A stretch of DNA of 64,000 nt. Source: Quercus robur. Taxonomy: Eukaryota; Streptophyta; Magnoliopsida; Fagales; Fagaceae. Within the stretch, counting starts at the first letter, position 1. Each line of letters starts with the position of its first letter. The notes beneath the pieces are model-generated. The model had not been told where the DNA came from. It saw only the letters and a program-made list of their open reading frames with translations, and ran no database searches. Where the stretch lies: NCBI RefSeq assembly GCF_932294415.1, contig NC_065535.1, positions 88,490,862 to 88,554,861 of the forward strand. Reading direction: 5' to 3'. This document shows positions 11,261 to 24,389 of this stretch, piece after piece. The position numbers and the translations under genes were made by a program.

Positions 11261-12373
11261 AGTAGTTGGTTTCCACATAGGTTTGAGTCCGAGAACCATA
11301 CAATACCTTGGTTCTGTCCAAAACTCAGTTTTCTCATCTAAGTAGTTGGTTTCCCCATAGGTTTGAGTCCGAGGACCATACAATACCTAGGTTCTGTCCA
11401 AAACTCAGTTTTCTCATCTAAGTAGTTGGTTTCCCCATAGGTTTGAGTCCGAGGACCATACAATACCTAGGTTTTGTCCAAAACTCAGTTTTCTCATCTA
11501 AGTAGTTAGTTTCCCCATAGGTTTGATTCCGAGGACCATACAATACCTTGGTTCTGTCCAAAACTCAGTTTTCTCATTTAAGTAGTTGGTTTCCCCATAG
11601 GTTTGAGTCTGAGGACCATACAATACCTTGGTTCTGTCCAAAACTCAGTTTTCTCATCTAAGTAGTTGGTTTCCCCATAGGTTTGAGTCCAAGGACCATA
11701 CAATACCTAGGTTCTGTCCAAAACTCAGTTTTCTCATCTAAGTAGTTGGTTTCCCCGTAGGTTTGAGTCCGAGGACCATACAATACCTAGGTTCTGTCCA
11801 AAACTCAGTTTTCTCATCTAAGTAGTTGGTTTCCCCATAGGTTTGAGTCCGAGGACCATACAATACCTTGGTTCTGTCCAAAACTCAATTTTCTCATCTA
11901 AGTAGTTGGTTTCCCCATAGGTTTGAGTCCAAGGACCATATAATACCTTGGTTCTGTCCAAAACTCAGTTTTCTCATCTAAGTAGTTGGTTTCCCCATAG
12001 GTTTGAGTCCGAGGACCATACAATACCTAGGTTCTGTCCAAAACTCAGTTTTTTCATCTAAGTAGTTGGTTTCCCCATAGGTTTGAGTTCGAGGACCATA
12101 CAATACCTTGGTTCTGTCCAAAACTCAGTTTTCTCATCTAAGTAGTTGGTTTCCCCATAGGTTTGAGTCCGAGGACCATACAATACCTTGATTCTGTCCA
12201 AAACTTAGTTTTCTCATCTAAGTAGTTGGTTTCCACATAGGTTTGAGTCCGAGGACCATACAATACCTTGGTTCTGTCCAAAACTCAGTTTTCTCATCTA
12301 AGTAGTTGGTTTCCCCATAGGTTTGAGTCCGAGGACCATACAATACCTAGGTTCTGTCCAAAACTCAGTTTTT
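11261..12373. repeat. Tandem array of fourteen 80-bp units inside the LTR element
   Basis: Units start with AGTAGTTGGTTTCC at 11261 and then at exactly every 80 bases through 12301. The last unit breaks off at about 12373. Units differ mostly by one to three substitutions and no indel was seen. A more diverged half unit precedes the array at about 11205. In the element's own direction the array sits just after the leader that follows the primer-binding site. It has no spacers and is not a CRISPR array. Confidence 0.95.
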
Positions 12374-12590
12374 GGCATGGAGCCTTGGTTTTAGGGGGAT
12401 TAGCTCCTCGACCAAGCCCCTAGAACCATCCATGCGATTGACGCTACAAAGCGTAGCCCCTAGTCAGGAGTCATAGCCCCTAGTGAAATTTTACGCTAGA
12501 ACACTATAACCAGCTGTTAGAAATGACAAGGGAATTGTCTCGACCTATCGCCTATGCCAAGACACAAGCCTCCCCACAGACGGCGCCAAT

Positions 12591-13262
12591 TGTAAGGACA
12601 CGATTCGTAATGACCCATAACAGTGTTGGGTTCGCACGTAAAAAGGGCCCAAACAATATCATTTGTAGAGCGTGGGTTTGAAAGGCTAGGCCTTGGTCAC
12701 CAGGCAGTGGGTTTTTCATGATATCCATACATGGTTGAATCGCCTTCGCCCTAGGAGTCTTTCTCCTGGAGGAGGGCTGGGAGGCTCTGGTTTTTGGCCA
12801 TTATTTCCAGCCCCTTGTCCTGATTGTTCCCTTTTCCTTTTATACTAGCTTGTGTTTTTTTATCCTTCGTCCACATGTAAGATCGACATTCCAAGACTGA
12901 TACTTGTCCCATCAGCCCATACCCAGAGTGGTTGGGGGTGGTTGTAAAAGCTGGAAAGTATGGCTCTGTCAGGTGCAGAGTATTGAATGGCAGTAAAGGC
13001 AGCTTTTCCTGGTCGTTATACTTTCTAGCATACCCTTTTCTATTGGCGCAGATATTTTAAATTTTTTCCCAAGTTGTTTCTGTACCATTTTTGCCCTTTC
13101 TTCTTATGAGATCTCGGACATGCCGAGGACTGAATCGTCCTCGGCTGTGTCCCAAGGCTATTTTGTACTTGTTTTAATGATCTTGGGCTATAACCCTTCT
13201 CGGCTCGGGCCTTGGGCCCCAATGAATAAATGGGATTGGCCCACGAATTATTGGGCCCCACA
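12591..13262 (-). repeat. Right LTR (5' LTR of the minus-strand element)
   Basis: 672 bp, TG...CA, the partner of 8737-9408. It abuts the primer-binding-site match at about 12574-12590. Confidence 0.85.
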
Positions 13263-13462
13263 ATAAATAATATCCAATTGGCATTAAATTTGACATTTGT
13301 TTTAAGAATATAAAGAACATGTAATTCAACTCTTAGATATTCAAAATATGTAGCCATATTGATTTGTTTAATAAAAGTTGTAGCCTAAGGCTACAACTAA
13401 GTTTGTAGCCAATTTTTTTCCTTAAACTTTGATTTCCCTTAACAATATATTAGGTCCTTAGG

Positions 13463-13503
<41 letters not shown>

Positions 13504-14137
13504 AAGAAAAATTTTATTTAACTAATTTTTTTAAATAAGATATAGCTTGCGGCATTGATAATGAGACTATCATGCAACGATTTCAAAATACATAAAAAAC
13601 TCGTAGAAGAAAATTATAAAACTTTATGTATGTGTTTTTTTTAGTCAAAATATGATTTTTTTTTTTAATATTAGATTTTGTATAATTTAAGTTTTTTAAT
13701 GATCATCCTAAAAAATTTTACTGGAGCCGCCAATTAATAAGTTAATACTGGAGTTCAAGTCTATAGAAAAGAATTTCACACACTTCCATTTAGATTAGGC
13801 TTGAGCAAAGATTTCAAGTTTATAATTTAAGATTTGGTTAGCGAAATAGTTTTTATTTTTTATTTTGATTAGTAGTTCGGGAAGTACCTGAAAGTAAAGG
13901 TTGAGAAGCAGTTTTGGGCTTTCTTTACTAAATGGGCCTTGTGGCTTGCTTGTGGAGGTCCTTGGTGGATGGAACCTCTGATGTCGGTTTTTTTCTCCAC
14001 GATTGAGGCTAGGGTGTCTGTTTGTTTTTTGTTTTTTTTTTTTTGAGAAGGAGGGTGTTTGTTTGTTTGTTTATTTTTAATATTGGATTTGAGGTAGATT
14101 TTATGTCGAGCCAAAACTATTGGTTTTTCATATACAC

Positions 14138-14239
14138 AAATGCCTATAGCTTGGTGTTATTATTAGGCATCTACAGCCTTGCAGGTTCAACCCAAAGCCC
14201 ATTAGTTCCATTCATCTCAAAGGAGTTAATTTTCGTACC

Positions 14240-14245
<6 letters not shown>
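14138..14245 (+). mobile_element. SINE-like fragment with A and B boxes
   Basis: TAGCTTGGTG at 14147 resembles a pol III A box and GGTTCAACCC at 14184 a B box, 37 bases apart as in tRNA-derived SINEs. No target duplication or poly-A tail was found, and the right edge runs into a TA repeat. It could be chance. Confidence 0.3.
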
Positions 14246-14278
<33 letters not shown>

Positions 14279-14429
14279 ATAAAATACCAATTATATATTG
14301 GTTTGGTTGGTTCCAGTGTAAAAAAAAAAATAAAAAATAAAAAAAATTTTGGAAAAGAATAAGTGAAAAAACCAAAACCAACCACTTTGGGGAAAAATAA
14401 ATCCCGAATTGCACAAGTATGTGTGATGC

Positions 14430-14493
14430 TTTATGATTCTAATTATAAATGTGACTTGCTAGATTATTTCCAGACCATAATTAGAATCATAAA
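14430..14493. repeat. Perfect 17-bp inverted repeat with CRK exon sequence in its loop
   Basis: Arms 14430-14446 and 14477-14493 are exact reverse complements. The loop is 30 bases. Loop bases 14453-14474 (22 nt) are identical to part of CRK kinase exon 5 coding for the residues just after DFG (GLARLFP region), as found in CRK-2. Confidence 0.8.
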
Positions 14494-15913
14494 AGGGTTT
14501 AATCACAAACATCTTGTATTAGACCTGAGATTTTGACCCTAGAATAAATTTCTCTAATAAGATTTGGGTTTTCTCTTCAAGAACTTGAACATTCATGGCT
14601 GAAAGTATGTTCCATTTATTCTTCTGGGTAACTTTTTTTTTTTTTTTTTTTCATAATTCATAGCATTGGTCTTTAAAATTGCTATATATACTCGAGTAAG
14701 CCTTCATGGCTCATGCTCATGATCATTTTGCCTTTCTCTTTTCACAAATAACTTGGCTCAAAATTTCAGACCTTCTCCTAGCTTGGGTTCTTATTGATCC
14801 TTGATAAGATGTTAGACACCGACCACTTTAACATAGATATTAATTTCAAGTTGCGTATATGTACTCATTATTGGTCACGTAAAAGTAAGACTTCATCTTA
14901 ACTTCTCTTTAAGTGGTCTCTATTGGGCAGCTGAGAGGTCAGTCAATTAGTAATGCTATGGAGACACCCTTCACATACCCAAATTCACACGTTGCTCCTT
15001 CAAAAAAGAAAAAAGAAAAAAAAAATTCATATCTTGTTTATGTGTCAACTCTTGATTGGATTTCAGTATTTTTAAGTACATGTATGTCCGTTTGAGAATA
15101 ACTTATCTAGTTTTTTGTTGAAAACATTTTACTGAAAGTGTGTTAAAGTACATTTCAAAAAAAAGAAAGTGTGTTAAAGTATATTTATATTTGAAAATTA
15201 AAAAAAAAAAAAAAAAAAAAAAAGGTGAGATTTTAAAAAACTATACATAAAAACTAAAAAGTTAAATGCTGGAACTGAAATTGGCAAATTCATGTGAAAG
15301 TACTTAAATTCAATTAAGAGTTGATACATAAGGATGATGTATTTTTGGGTGTGAAAATTGGAAGAATATATCGTATTTCGGTTGCATAAGTCCTCATTTT
15401 CACGAAGTCCACGTACCTGCGGAATAGATGTGTCCTTCCCTGGCATTACTGGTTGGTGAATGGCTATTCAAGTTGTCTTTGGTGGGACCACTGTTTGCTC
15501 TAAATTCGTTTTGTCTTTTCAATTCAAAGCCACCAGAATAGGAAATATCATAGCAACCGTCCTCGGTTAGATCTAATTACATTTTCGACGCGTAACATAC
15601 TAACATTTCTAATGGCTATTTGAAAAAAAAGAAAAAAGAAAAAAAAAAAAGTAGTAATCAATAATTGGAGTTAAATGTCAACCACACTGATAGCTCGAAC
15701 TACTTGTGTGTTTTTAAAAGCAAATTTCCTCGTAGTTTGATCCTTTTTTTTTTTTTTTAAATGTTGCGTGAAGAGAACTGATATCTCTTTGCATAGTTTC
15801 TTTATACAAAAAGCCAATCAAGTATCAATTCAGAGCACTCTCCATCAATCAGAACACAGAGTTGGTCTGTTCTCAACGATTACATATCCAACTCTTGCTC
15901 TTTTTTCGGTTTG

Positions 15914-18900
15914 ATGTATCACTCAATCTTTGTTCTTCTTCTTTTCTTGTTATCTTTCTTTGTATATAGTTCTCTTTCTGACCCAAGAGCCACAGAGGCT
16001 GCTCTTATATGCACAAACAAATCAGCAGCCTTGTCTGAGCGTCAAACTTTCATAGCAAACTTCTTGGCAACCATGGACACTACGACCCCATTGGTTGCCA
16101 CACAAAGATATGCAGCTGTCATGAATGGGACTGGTAATACCACAGTTTACACCTTTGGTGAGTGCATGAAAGATCTCTCTCAGACAGACTGTGATCTCTG
16201 TTTTGCACAGAGCAAGACCAGGATACAATACTGCTATCCATTTGTGAGAGCCATTCGTGGAGGCAGGCTTTTCATGGACGGGTGTTATCTCAGGTACGAT
16301 GACTACAATTTCTTCAATAGTACTTTGGATTCACGAGACATAACCGTGTGTGGGACACAAGATTTTGTGGGGAACCATAGTGTTTTTGGAGCTAATGTAG
16401 AAGAGTTGGTGAGGAATCTGAGTGTGGAAGCACCTAAGAATGATAATTTCTTTGTGGGATTCGTGAATAAAGGAAATATAATGGTTTATGGATTGGCTCA
16501 GTGTTGGGAATTAGTGAGTAGGACTGGTTGTGAGAGGTGCTTGGCCAATGCTTTCTATAATATCAGTTCATGTACTCCAAAGGAAGAAGGAAGAGTCTTG
16601 AATGCTGGGTGTTACATGAGGTATTCCACTCAAAAGTTTTATTATAATTCAAGTAATACAGTGGGAGGAAATAATATCCATCAAGGTGAGTTTTTTCTTT
16701 TGTTGGTAAAGATTTATAGTTTTTTTTCTTCTTTACCTCATCAAAGCAATTAGTCCTTGACTACACCAATTATTTAGTTTTAGGATTTCCTCCTTGCTTG
16801 ACTTAGCCAAAGCCCATAGATGAAAGTGGATTTGGAATTGGCCTTATATAATCTAAAACTTTTATGCCATCAAAAGGATGATTCATAAAGTTTTGTTTCT
16901 GGTTCTTTTGTTTTCTTAGGTGGACTTCTTCAGAGCTTAGATTTTAGATTGTTCGGGCTTTGGAATTCATAAATTAAATAATTTACTAAATGGTATGACT
17001 ACACAAAAAAGTTGTAGTGGATCCATTTATAATATGATTGTTACACAGAAAACATAACTAAGAATTCGCATTTTCGTAAATGACAAATAAAACATCTTTT
17101 TTTCGTGAGAATTTGACATTTACATATAAAGAGAGTGCTTGTATAAAAGTCCTTCACAATTTTCGTCTAATAAATGCTTTAAACATTCCTTTATATATAT
17201 GCTTTATAATGATTATTATGTTTTTCTTGGTTAGGATACCACTCAGCTATTACTTTGGCTGCAACAAGTTCTGCTTTGGCACTTGTTTTGGTTGTAACAA
17301 CTGTTGTTTTTATTGTGAGGAAGAAAATATTGAAGAAGAGGAGAGGTACCTATGTTTTATATTTAGATTTTGAAATATTTTATGTGACGTATTGAGTTTA
17401 TAGTTAGCTTATTTTCTTGGCCTTTGTTTCAGAGAGAAAGCTAGTAGGTGATCTGCTGGCCACCCTAAACAAGTCCAAACTTAATTTTTCATATGAAATT
17501 CTAGAAAGGGCCACAAATTTCTTTCATAGTTCCAATAAGCTGGGACAAGGAGGTTCTGGTTCAGTTTACAAGGTAAATTCAGGTTTCATTATCTATATTT
17601 GTCATTTGAGGTACTGAGATTTTTGCACATTAAATTAAGTAGGTAGATTTCTTTGTTTCATATCAGGGAGTTTTACCGGATGGGAGAGTTATTGCTGTTA
17701 AGAGGCTCTTCTTCAATAGTGTACAATGGGTGGATCATTTCTTTAATGAAGTCAATTTGATCAGTGACATCCATCACAAAAATCTAGTAAAACTATTGGG
17801 ATGCAGCATTACAGGCCCTGAAAGCCTTCTTGTTTATGAATATGTACCAAATCAAAGCCTTCATGATTACTTTTCTGGTTCCATACTAATCTTGAACTCT
17901 CATTCACTTTAGAATATTGCTCTCTTATTCAGTTCATTTACTTGTGCCCGCTTCTGATTTGATTCAGTTAAAAAGAATCTTCAGCTGCTAAGGTGGGATG
18001 TGAGGTACAAAATCATATTGGGTACAGCTGAGGGCTTGGCCTACCTTCATGAGGAATCAAAATTGAGAATAATTCATAGAGACATAAAATTAAGCAATAT
18101 TCTTCTCAATGAGGACTTTATGCCAAAGATTGCAGACTTTGGACTTGCTAGATTATTTCCAGAAGATAAGACTCACATCAGCACTGCAATTGCTGGCACA
18201 TTGTTAAGTGCCATGACCTTCTATATTATCTTCTTTTGTTCATAATGAAGTTTATTGTTCTGTGATTAATAATGTCACATTCACATGTAAAAAATTCCAT
18301 GTTAATAATATTTGAGCCTATTATCTCTGATTACATATTCATTTCCAAGATAAGAATTGTCCATATTTGTGTTCTTTAGGGGTTACATGGCTCCAGAATA
18401 TGTTGTTCGTGGCAAGTTGACTGAGAAGGCAGATGTTTACAGTTTTGGAGTTCTAATCCTTGAAGTTGTATGTGGAAAGAGAAATAGTTCGTTTTCCGAA
18501 AATTCTTCTATCCTACAAATGGTAAATGTTTTTACCTGGCCTATTAGCCAATATACGTTTAGTGATAAATAATTCTCTTCTTAAGTCTAAAATCTTGACA
18601 AAGCCTTTTTTTTCCCCATTTTTTTAAAGGTTTGGAATCTTTATGTAGCGAGTAGGCCATGTGAAGCAGTTGATCCAGAATTAGAGGCTAATTTTCAAGA
18701 AGTGGAAGCATCTCAATTACTTCAAATAGGCTTACTTTGTGTACAAGCATCTGCAGAACTGAGGCCATCAATGCCAGTAGTTGTGAAAATGCTAACTCAT
18801 AGTCAAGACATTCCTCAACCAACACAGCCACCATTTCTTAATTCTAGCATTAGAGAAGCTAACCAAATTGTTCCACTTAGAGCTTATAATTTTCAGCTCG

Positions 18901-18959
18901 ATTCGGACACCCAGACTTCAGGGAACAGCATGACAGAAAGCTTGATTGATCCTAGATGA
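15914..18959 (+). CDS. CRK-2: cysteine-rich receptor-like protein kinase (CRK2/CRK3-type), intact, 7 exons
   Basis: Coding exons are 15914-16685, 17235-17345, 17433-17572, 17667-17877, 17968-18202, 18380-18521 and 18630-18959, giving about 646 aa. Five exon lengths (111, 140, 211, 235 and, one codon shorter, 142) match CRK-1. The protein has a signal peptide (hydrophobic run after MYHSIF), Gnk2/DUF26 motifs [13 protein letters not shown] and [13 protein letters not shown], a membrane span in exon 2, [10 protein letters not shown], the lysine in [15 protein letters not shown] and MAPEY. It is predicted to be an active RD kinase at the plasma membrane. The intron 5 donor is GTTAAG, less usual but in phase. 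The promoter is unrelated to that of CRK-1. The C-terminal tail (ending SLIDPR) is longer than in the other copies. Confidence 0.92.
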
Positions 18960-20139
18960 ACATTTATTTTATTCACTTTTTCATGGGAACCCATGTCACC
19001 AGGTGTTGCTGTTGCCAGCTTGAAATTCCTAGCTTTCCAGTGTGTTCCTTCTTGAATTAGTACAGAGGAGATTCTTGCTCAAAGAGGCAGAGCTCAGATG
19101 GCTCAAGTGACTAGGTCAGGTAACAGTCCTTGGGGAGCCTAATGAAGATCATAATTCATAGGATACAAAGTGATCCAGGGCTATGACCTGTACCAGGTGC
19201 TAAAATACTGATATAGAATTAGATTGTTGTCTATTTTCTTGATATTCTAACAATATGGGTAGTGCTAAATGCCACATCCTACATGAAAAGAGTTGCTTAT
19301 TACTCTTCTACAATGCATATACAAGAAAATTAGAAAACCTCACGGTATTGAAATATTAAGAAACCATAGAACTTCATGGATATGACGCCTTGTATTCAAG
19401 TGTTCAATGCCATTCACACTTCCTCTTCTATGAGATCTGTATTTCTCTTTTTTCCAATCTTCATCCTAACTTTTAATTCTTGTATTACTATGATGTGTGC
19501 TTTCATTATAACCAACGACCAACGGAGGCTCCTAGATGCAATATATATTAATTATTAGATTTTTATTCAACATGTACAAAATTATCTTGTCTATATGAAG
19601 AACCAATTGGTATCTTAACCTTATGGTAAGAACATGCAATAGTTATGAAGTGGATATCATAGTTCAAATCTTTTCATAACTATTAAAAAATGTCGATATT
19701 ATTTCTTATAATGCTCTAACATGACAATGTTTTGCAATTTTTTTTTTAAATTAAAAAATTCTTTCTAAACATCTCCCATATTACTTCTTCCAACCTATAG
19801 TTACTAACTTTGGCATTCTCTCCTATGTTTCAACCCCTTCTTTTATATCAATACCAGTTAATACTAGCGTACCATTTTGGAATTACCGCTACTTTTACAT
19901 GCACACACAAATTAAAATCCACACATTGTTCTCTTCTTCGAATAACCCATTTTCATGTCCTTCAAACACATTCTTGTTAAATTCGATATTAGATTTTGGG
20001 CTCTATATTAAATTTATGGGTTTCTATATTTTGAGCTTGGGCTCTACTTTAAATTCGACAAATAAATTTTATTATAAAAAAAGCTAAGAATTGAGACTTG
20101 TTTGTTTCCAAAGAAAATTAACCAACAAGAAATATTTTA
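18960..20139. other. CRK-2 3' flank and spacer
   Basis: The first 250 bases resemble the 3' flanks of the other CRKs and are likely 3' UTR. Positions 19850-19980 are duplicated at 34590-34715. Short open frames at 19376-19558 and 19899-20087 show no family features. Confidence 0.5.
19850..19980. repeat. Duplicated block shared with 34590-34715
   Basis: It shares the TTAATACTAG..TA.CATTTT opening and the TAACCCATTTTCATGTCCT core with 34590-34715, plus the sequence between. It marks the downstream part of the CRK duplication unit. Confidence 0.7.
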
Positions 20140-20612
20140 TTTATTTTTTATTTTTAATACATCGATAGTTGGGCATGGGGGGATCTGAATCTTGGATGTA
20201 TCCATTGAAAATATCATGATGTGCAAATCAGTTAAACTACAAAACTCTTAACAAGAAAAGCTAAAAAATGAAATTTCAACTTTGAAATGTTATTTTAACC
20301 AAAAATTTACTCAAAATAAAACATAAGTTGTGGTTTTAAAAAAAATTATTAAAACCTAACTTTCCTTTACAAAAATCCCTAAAAAAACATTAATCATTTT
20401 ATGTCAAAATCATATATAATCTCAAAGAACCTGCAATTTGAGAATAAAAAACAATGATAAGAAAGGCAAAGGAGATTGGTGTTGATTTTTATTTGTGTGA
20501 TGTCACTATTTGGAAAAATTATCTTTTGAAATGGTATTACAAAAACATCTCTTTCACAACACGTATGAGTCCCACACATATGAGGCCCACAAATACCTTT
20601 TCAAGTGGGGGT
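20140..20612. repeat. Segmental duplication block shared with 4153-4617, including SINE copy 2
   Basis: This is the partner of 4153-4617. The tRNA-derived SINE copy occupies 20140-20254 on the minus strand (A-box-like TAGTTTAACTG, B-box-like GATTCAGATCC). Both copies show comparable decay. Confidence 0.75.
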
Positions 20613-21151
20613 GGCTGTGAAATGAGGTGTGTTGATTGGATGAACTAGGGTGCGCCATTGTGAGATGAGCTGTGAAAGGAAGTATGTGCAAAGGTGTGTG
20701 TTCACAAACACTTAAAAATTCACTTTTTAAGTTTAATACATTGCCCATAATACAGTAGCCCAATATATTAACACAGCATATTTAAAACCCCTAATCAGCA
20801 TAAGGGAAAGAGAGAGGAGAAAGGTGGCAGGGTTGTCCCCTAGGCACCTAGTCTACCCAATTCTTAATAAGTTTTTTGGATTCTAATTCTCTGGAGTGTT
20901 AGTCATGATTTCTTTTTGAAAACAATGTAATCCAATGAGAATTTGTCACAAAAACACAATTAATAGAAAGATATCAAGGAATGCAACATTAACAAGGGGT
21001 ACATCAAATTTATTCAAGTCATGTTAGGGATATTGGGAAACTATAAATTTGACTATTTGAGGCTTATAAAATAATGTGTTACTAATTATATTCATAAAAA
21101 GTACTTAAAATGTTCATTTATCAGGTAGTTAAAGTCCATCATTAATTATAA

Positions 21152-21960
21152 CTAGTATGTTGCCCGTGCGATGCACGGATAATAGTGTAATACTTTATAT
21201 AATTTTTTTTGGAGAATATTTTACATATCTTATAGCATATTTGTTATAAAACTTTGTTAGTAATAAGTTCATTATAAAAAGTAATAATTATAAATTGCAC
21301 ACACAAATCCATTGTAAATATTTTGTTCAAGTAATGAGCAATAAAATAAACAACTTTGGAGTAATATTGTATAATAAAAGTTGATAAAAGCATGTTAATT
21401 TATTCCATATTATTGATCTTTATTATGTGACGTAATAAAGAGCTTCACTGTGAAATCTTTTTTTTTTTTTGGTTCTTCAATGCTTTATGTAAATCTTGTT
21501 GAGGGGCGCCATATTATCATCATCTGTTTCTTCATTTTCAACATTTCAAGTTTGGTCCATCTTTATTTGTTCAATTTTGAGATTTCATTAGTTTTTTCTT
21601 TTGTCGCATCATTTGTGTTAATCACTAATAAATTGGCATTGGAAGATTCCTGACCGGATCTTACAAAGTTTGGACTTGTGGATTTGTTGTCACTAAGATT
21701 TTATGTAAGTATCTGCGTTCATATTAAATTTCAGTGATGTGACAGTTTTTTGTAAATGATTTTATATTTTTTTTTTTTGTTACTGTATAAAGAATAGCAT
21801 AGCAAAAGAGTTAATATAGCACATTGGATTGTGTTTTTTTTTTTTTTTTCCATACTTTTTTGTCATTTGAAGGTGCATCAAAAATCATAGTAGTTGTGTA
21901 ATTTTCAAAACCATCCTTTAAATTGAATTCATTCAAACAAAGTAGGAAAATGTATTTTCT

Positions 21961-22010
<50 letters not shown>

Positions 22011-24348
22011 CCAGATCATGTGGAATTCCTTCTTCAATATCAATATGCATATGAGGAATATATTTAATATATATTATGATAAAAAAACTATACAATAATT
22101 TAACAATTTAAATAAGTTGTACCTCAGTTTATTTTTCAACGAGATCTCTTGCAGATTTATTTAGGATTTTCTCAACGTCTTGATCTATCACAAAAGTTGG
22201 TTTATTAATTGCATCAAAAACTTCAATTTGAATAATGTATATGAAGTAGTTTGCAAATGTATATATAGTACTTATAGTGAGATGAATATGTTACAAATAT
22301 TTGGAGAGAATGTAGTTAATGTTGTTAGGACATATGTGAATCATGTTAGAAACATATGTCAATATAGAATTGGCTAATCCTTTTACAAAATGCACTTTAC
22401 TTGTAATTGGGTAGATCTCGGATGTGTTTAATACTTCAAGGAACAAGATTTCAAGTTCAAGTGTTAAAGTCATGCAAGTTTGTTCAAGAATCAAGTGAAA
22501 AAGTGCTGGATTTTAAAACTCAACAGCTAGTATCTATCGAGGTTTAAAAGGCTGTTTAAGCTCGATGCTTGACAATTGCTCGATAGATAGGGTATCTATC
22601 GAGATTTAAGAAAATCAGATTTTTAATTCTGATTCATCCAATCCGTGTATAGATGTTTGATCTTTCTTTTCTCATAACCCTAAACATATATAAGGATTGT
22701 TTTAAGGGCCGTCACAGCTGATGCACCTCAATGCAAAAGTTTTTCACAAGCATATTGTGAACTGGAGACATATGCCCTAATTCATCTTTCTATTCAAGAA
22801 GCTGTTGTGTTTGTACATCGCAGGGTTTTGTAACCAAGGAGTTTCATGATCTTCATCATATGATGAATTGAAGAACTTTGCAGCCAACATCCTTCTCAAG
22901 TTGATGTGTAAGCCACGTACTGGGATCCACGCATCAAATTGGTTAGTCACATACTGGAAGTCGTGCATTGAAAGGAGAGATTGTCACTACAGAACAAGTC
23001 CAATTGGGTATTGGGGTAAGGGTTTAATTGTAGGTTGGTATAAGGTATTAGGATTCCTTTACTTGTAACCGCTTGTTGTGATAATAATGAATTCTCAGGA
23101 GTGGTGACCTTAAAATCACCTCGTGGGGTTTTTATCGTGTAAGTTTTCTCAATTCGTAAACAAACCACCGTGTCAATTTATTTTTCGCTGCATTTTAACT
23201 TAGTTGGTGATTTGTTTGTACTGCCACGCTTATTGCATGCTAATTTAATTAATTAATTAACTTGACTAATTAATTGGTTAATTCATCACAATAGGTCAAT
23301 ACATTTTTGGCCTGTCAAATGTAAGTGCCTTTAACCTTAAGATAGTGAGATATTTCACATTTTGCACACCAAAATGATCTTAATTGTGATGTGACCTTCC
23401 TTTCATAAAGCACGCATGAAATATAATACCAACCCTTCGTTGTATCAATGTTGCTTGTTGTAATACCGTAGCAGTTTACATCTTGCAAACTTTGAAGTTA
23501 ATATGAATTTTCTTAATGTAAATAGTATGATGTATTATTATTTTTTTCATGTAAATGATGAGTATAATTTGAAATGATTAATAGACCTATTTTGTAGGAT
23601 CTCATTCGATGCATTTGATCTCTTCTATGGTCTTTATATTCTTTAAAGATAAATCTTCCTATGAAAATTGTTTTGCATGTATTTTTTATCTTTCCTGTAT
23701 AGGATCGTTTTTTTTACCATTCCTATCATTGACTTTTTTTTAAAGAAAATATTATGTAAATGGTATTTTGTGAGATAGTATATGCTATTTATCAGAATTT
23801 TTTTTGTTATTAATAATTTTAAGAATATGCATTTGTCAATTATTTCATCAACCTCAGGAATCTCAAGATTTATATATATTTTTGTTGTACTGGTCAATGA
23901 CAAAGAGAATTTGCCTACATAAATTGCATAGAACATTATTAGTAAACAAAAATGTATTGAATTGAAATTTAGAAAAAATAAAGACATGCTTTCATGAGCT
24001 TGAGATTTCTAGAAGTATCATTTGCACGTGGGAGAGGTGAAAGAGAGTTTGTAAGTGGGAAAGATTTTTGGCTTTGATCTACCTGGGTCATAATATGTAA
24101 AGTAATAACCGGGCTTAAGTTTTTCATAAGGTTTGGTTGGTTTCTAAAAAGTAGCACATTTTGTAGAAAATAACATTTGGTATAATTGTTAAAAGTGGCC
24201 CATATTTTATATAACAGTAAAAAGAAGTTACAATGATCTATTGGTTAATAGTAAATAGACTTAATAAAAAGAGGTTAAAAAGGCTAAATGAAATATTAGA
24301 GCATCACATGGCAGAAGCTCATGCACTCCCGGATGAGGTTTGCACTTT

Positions 24349-24389
<41 letters not shown>

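Larger units (their letters stand above)
8737..13262 (-). mobile_element. Non-autonomous LTR retrotransposon fossil (LARD-like), two LTRs
   Basis: Two direct repeats of 672 bp (8737-9408 and 12591-13262), each TG...CA, flank 3.2 kb of internal DNA. Next to the right LTR, the minus strand reads TGGCGCCGTCTGTGGGG, a Gypsy-type primer-binding site. Next to the left LTR, the minus strand has a purine-rich tract (GGGTTTTGAGGGGCTAT). The element is therefore oriented on the minus strand. Flanking 5-mers GTAAA/ATAAA look like a slightly diverged target duplication. No gag or pol is recognisable inside, so it must have moved with borrowed enzymes. About 25 LTR differences counted by eye (3-4%) suggest an insertion of the order of a million to several million years ago, depending on the rate used. 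Confidence 0.8.
13263..15800. other. Intergenic spacer upstream of CRK-2, no gene seen
   Basis: AT-rich DNA with a poly-A run (13463-13500), a TA microsatellite (about 14246-14273), poly-T runs and short repeats. Two items are listed separately: a SINE-like piece at 14138-14245 and a foldback at 14430-14493. Open frames here are short and consist of low-complexity translation. Confidence 0.5.

Noticed and set aside
11261-12373. CRISPR-like look of a regular array
   Set aside because: The 80-bp units are contiguous with no unique spacers, and the host is a plant.
21960-22095. Poly-lysine frames and similar runs (also 25850-26044, 24720-24770)
   Set aside because: They are translations of long poly-T/poly-A tracts.
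22177-23170. Several 60-75 residue frames in the second Helitron
   Set aside because: They are on both strands, overlapping, and without any helicase, Rep or replication-protein motif.
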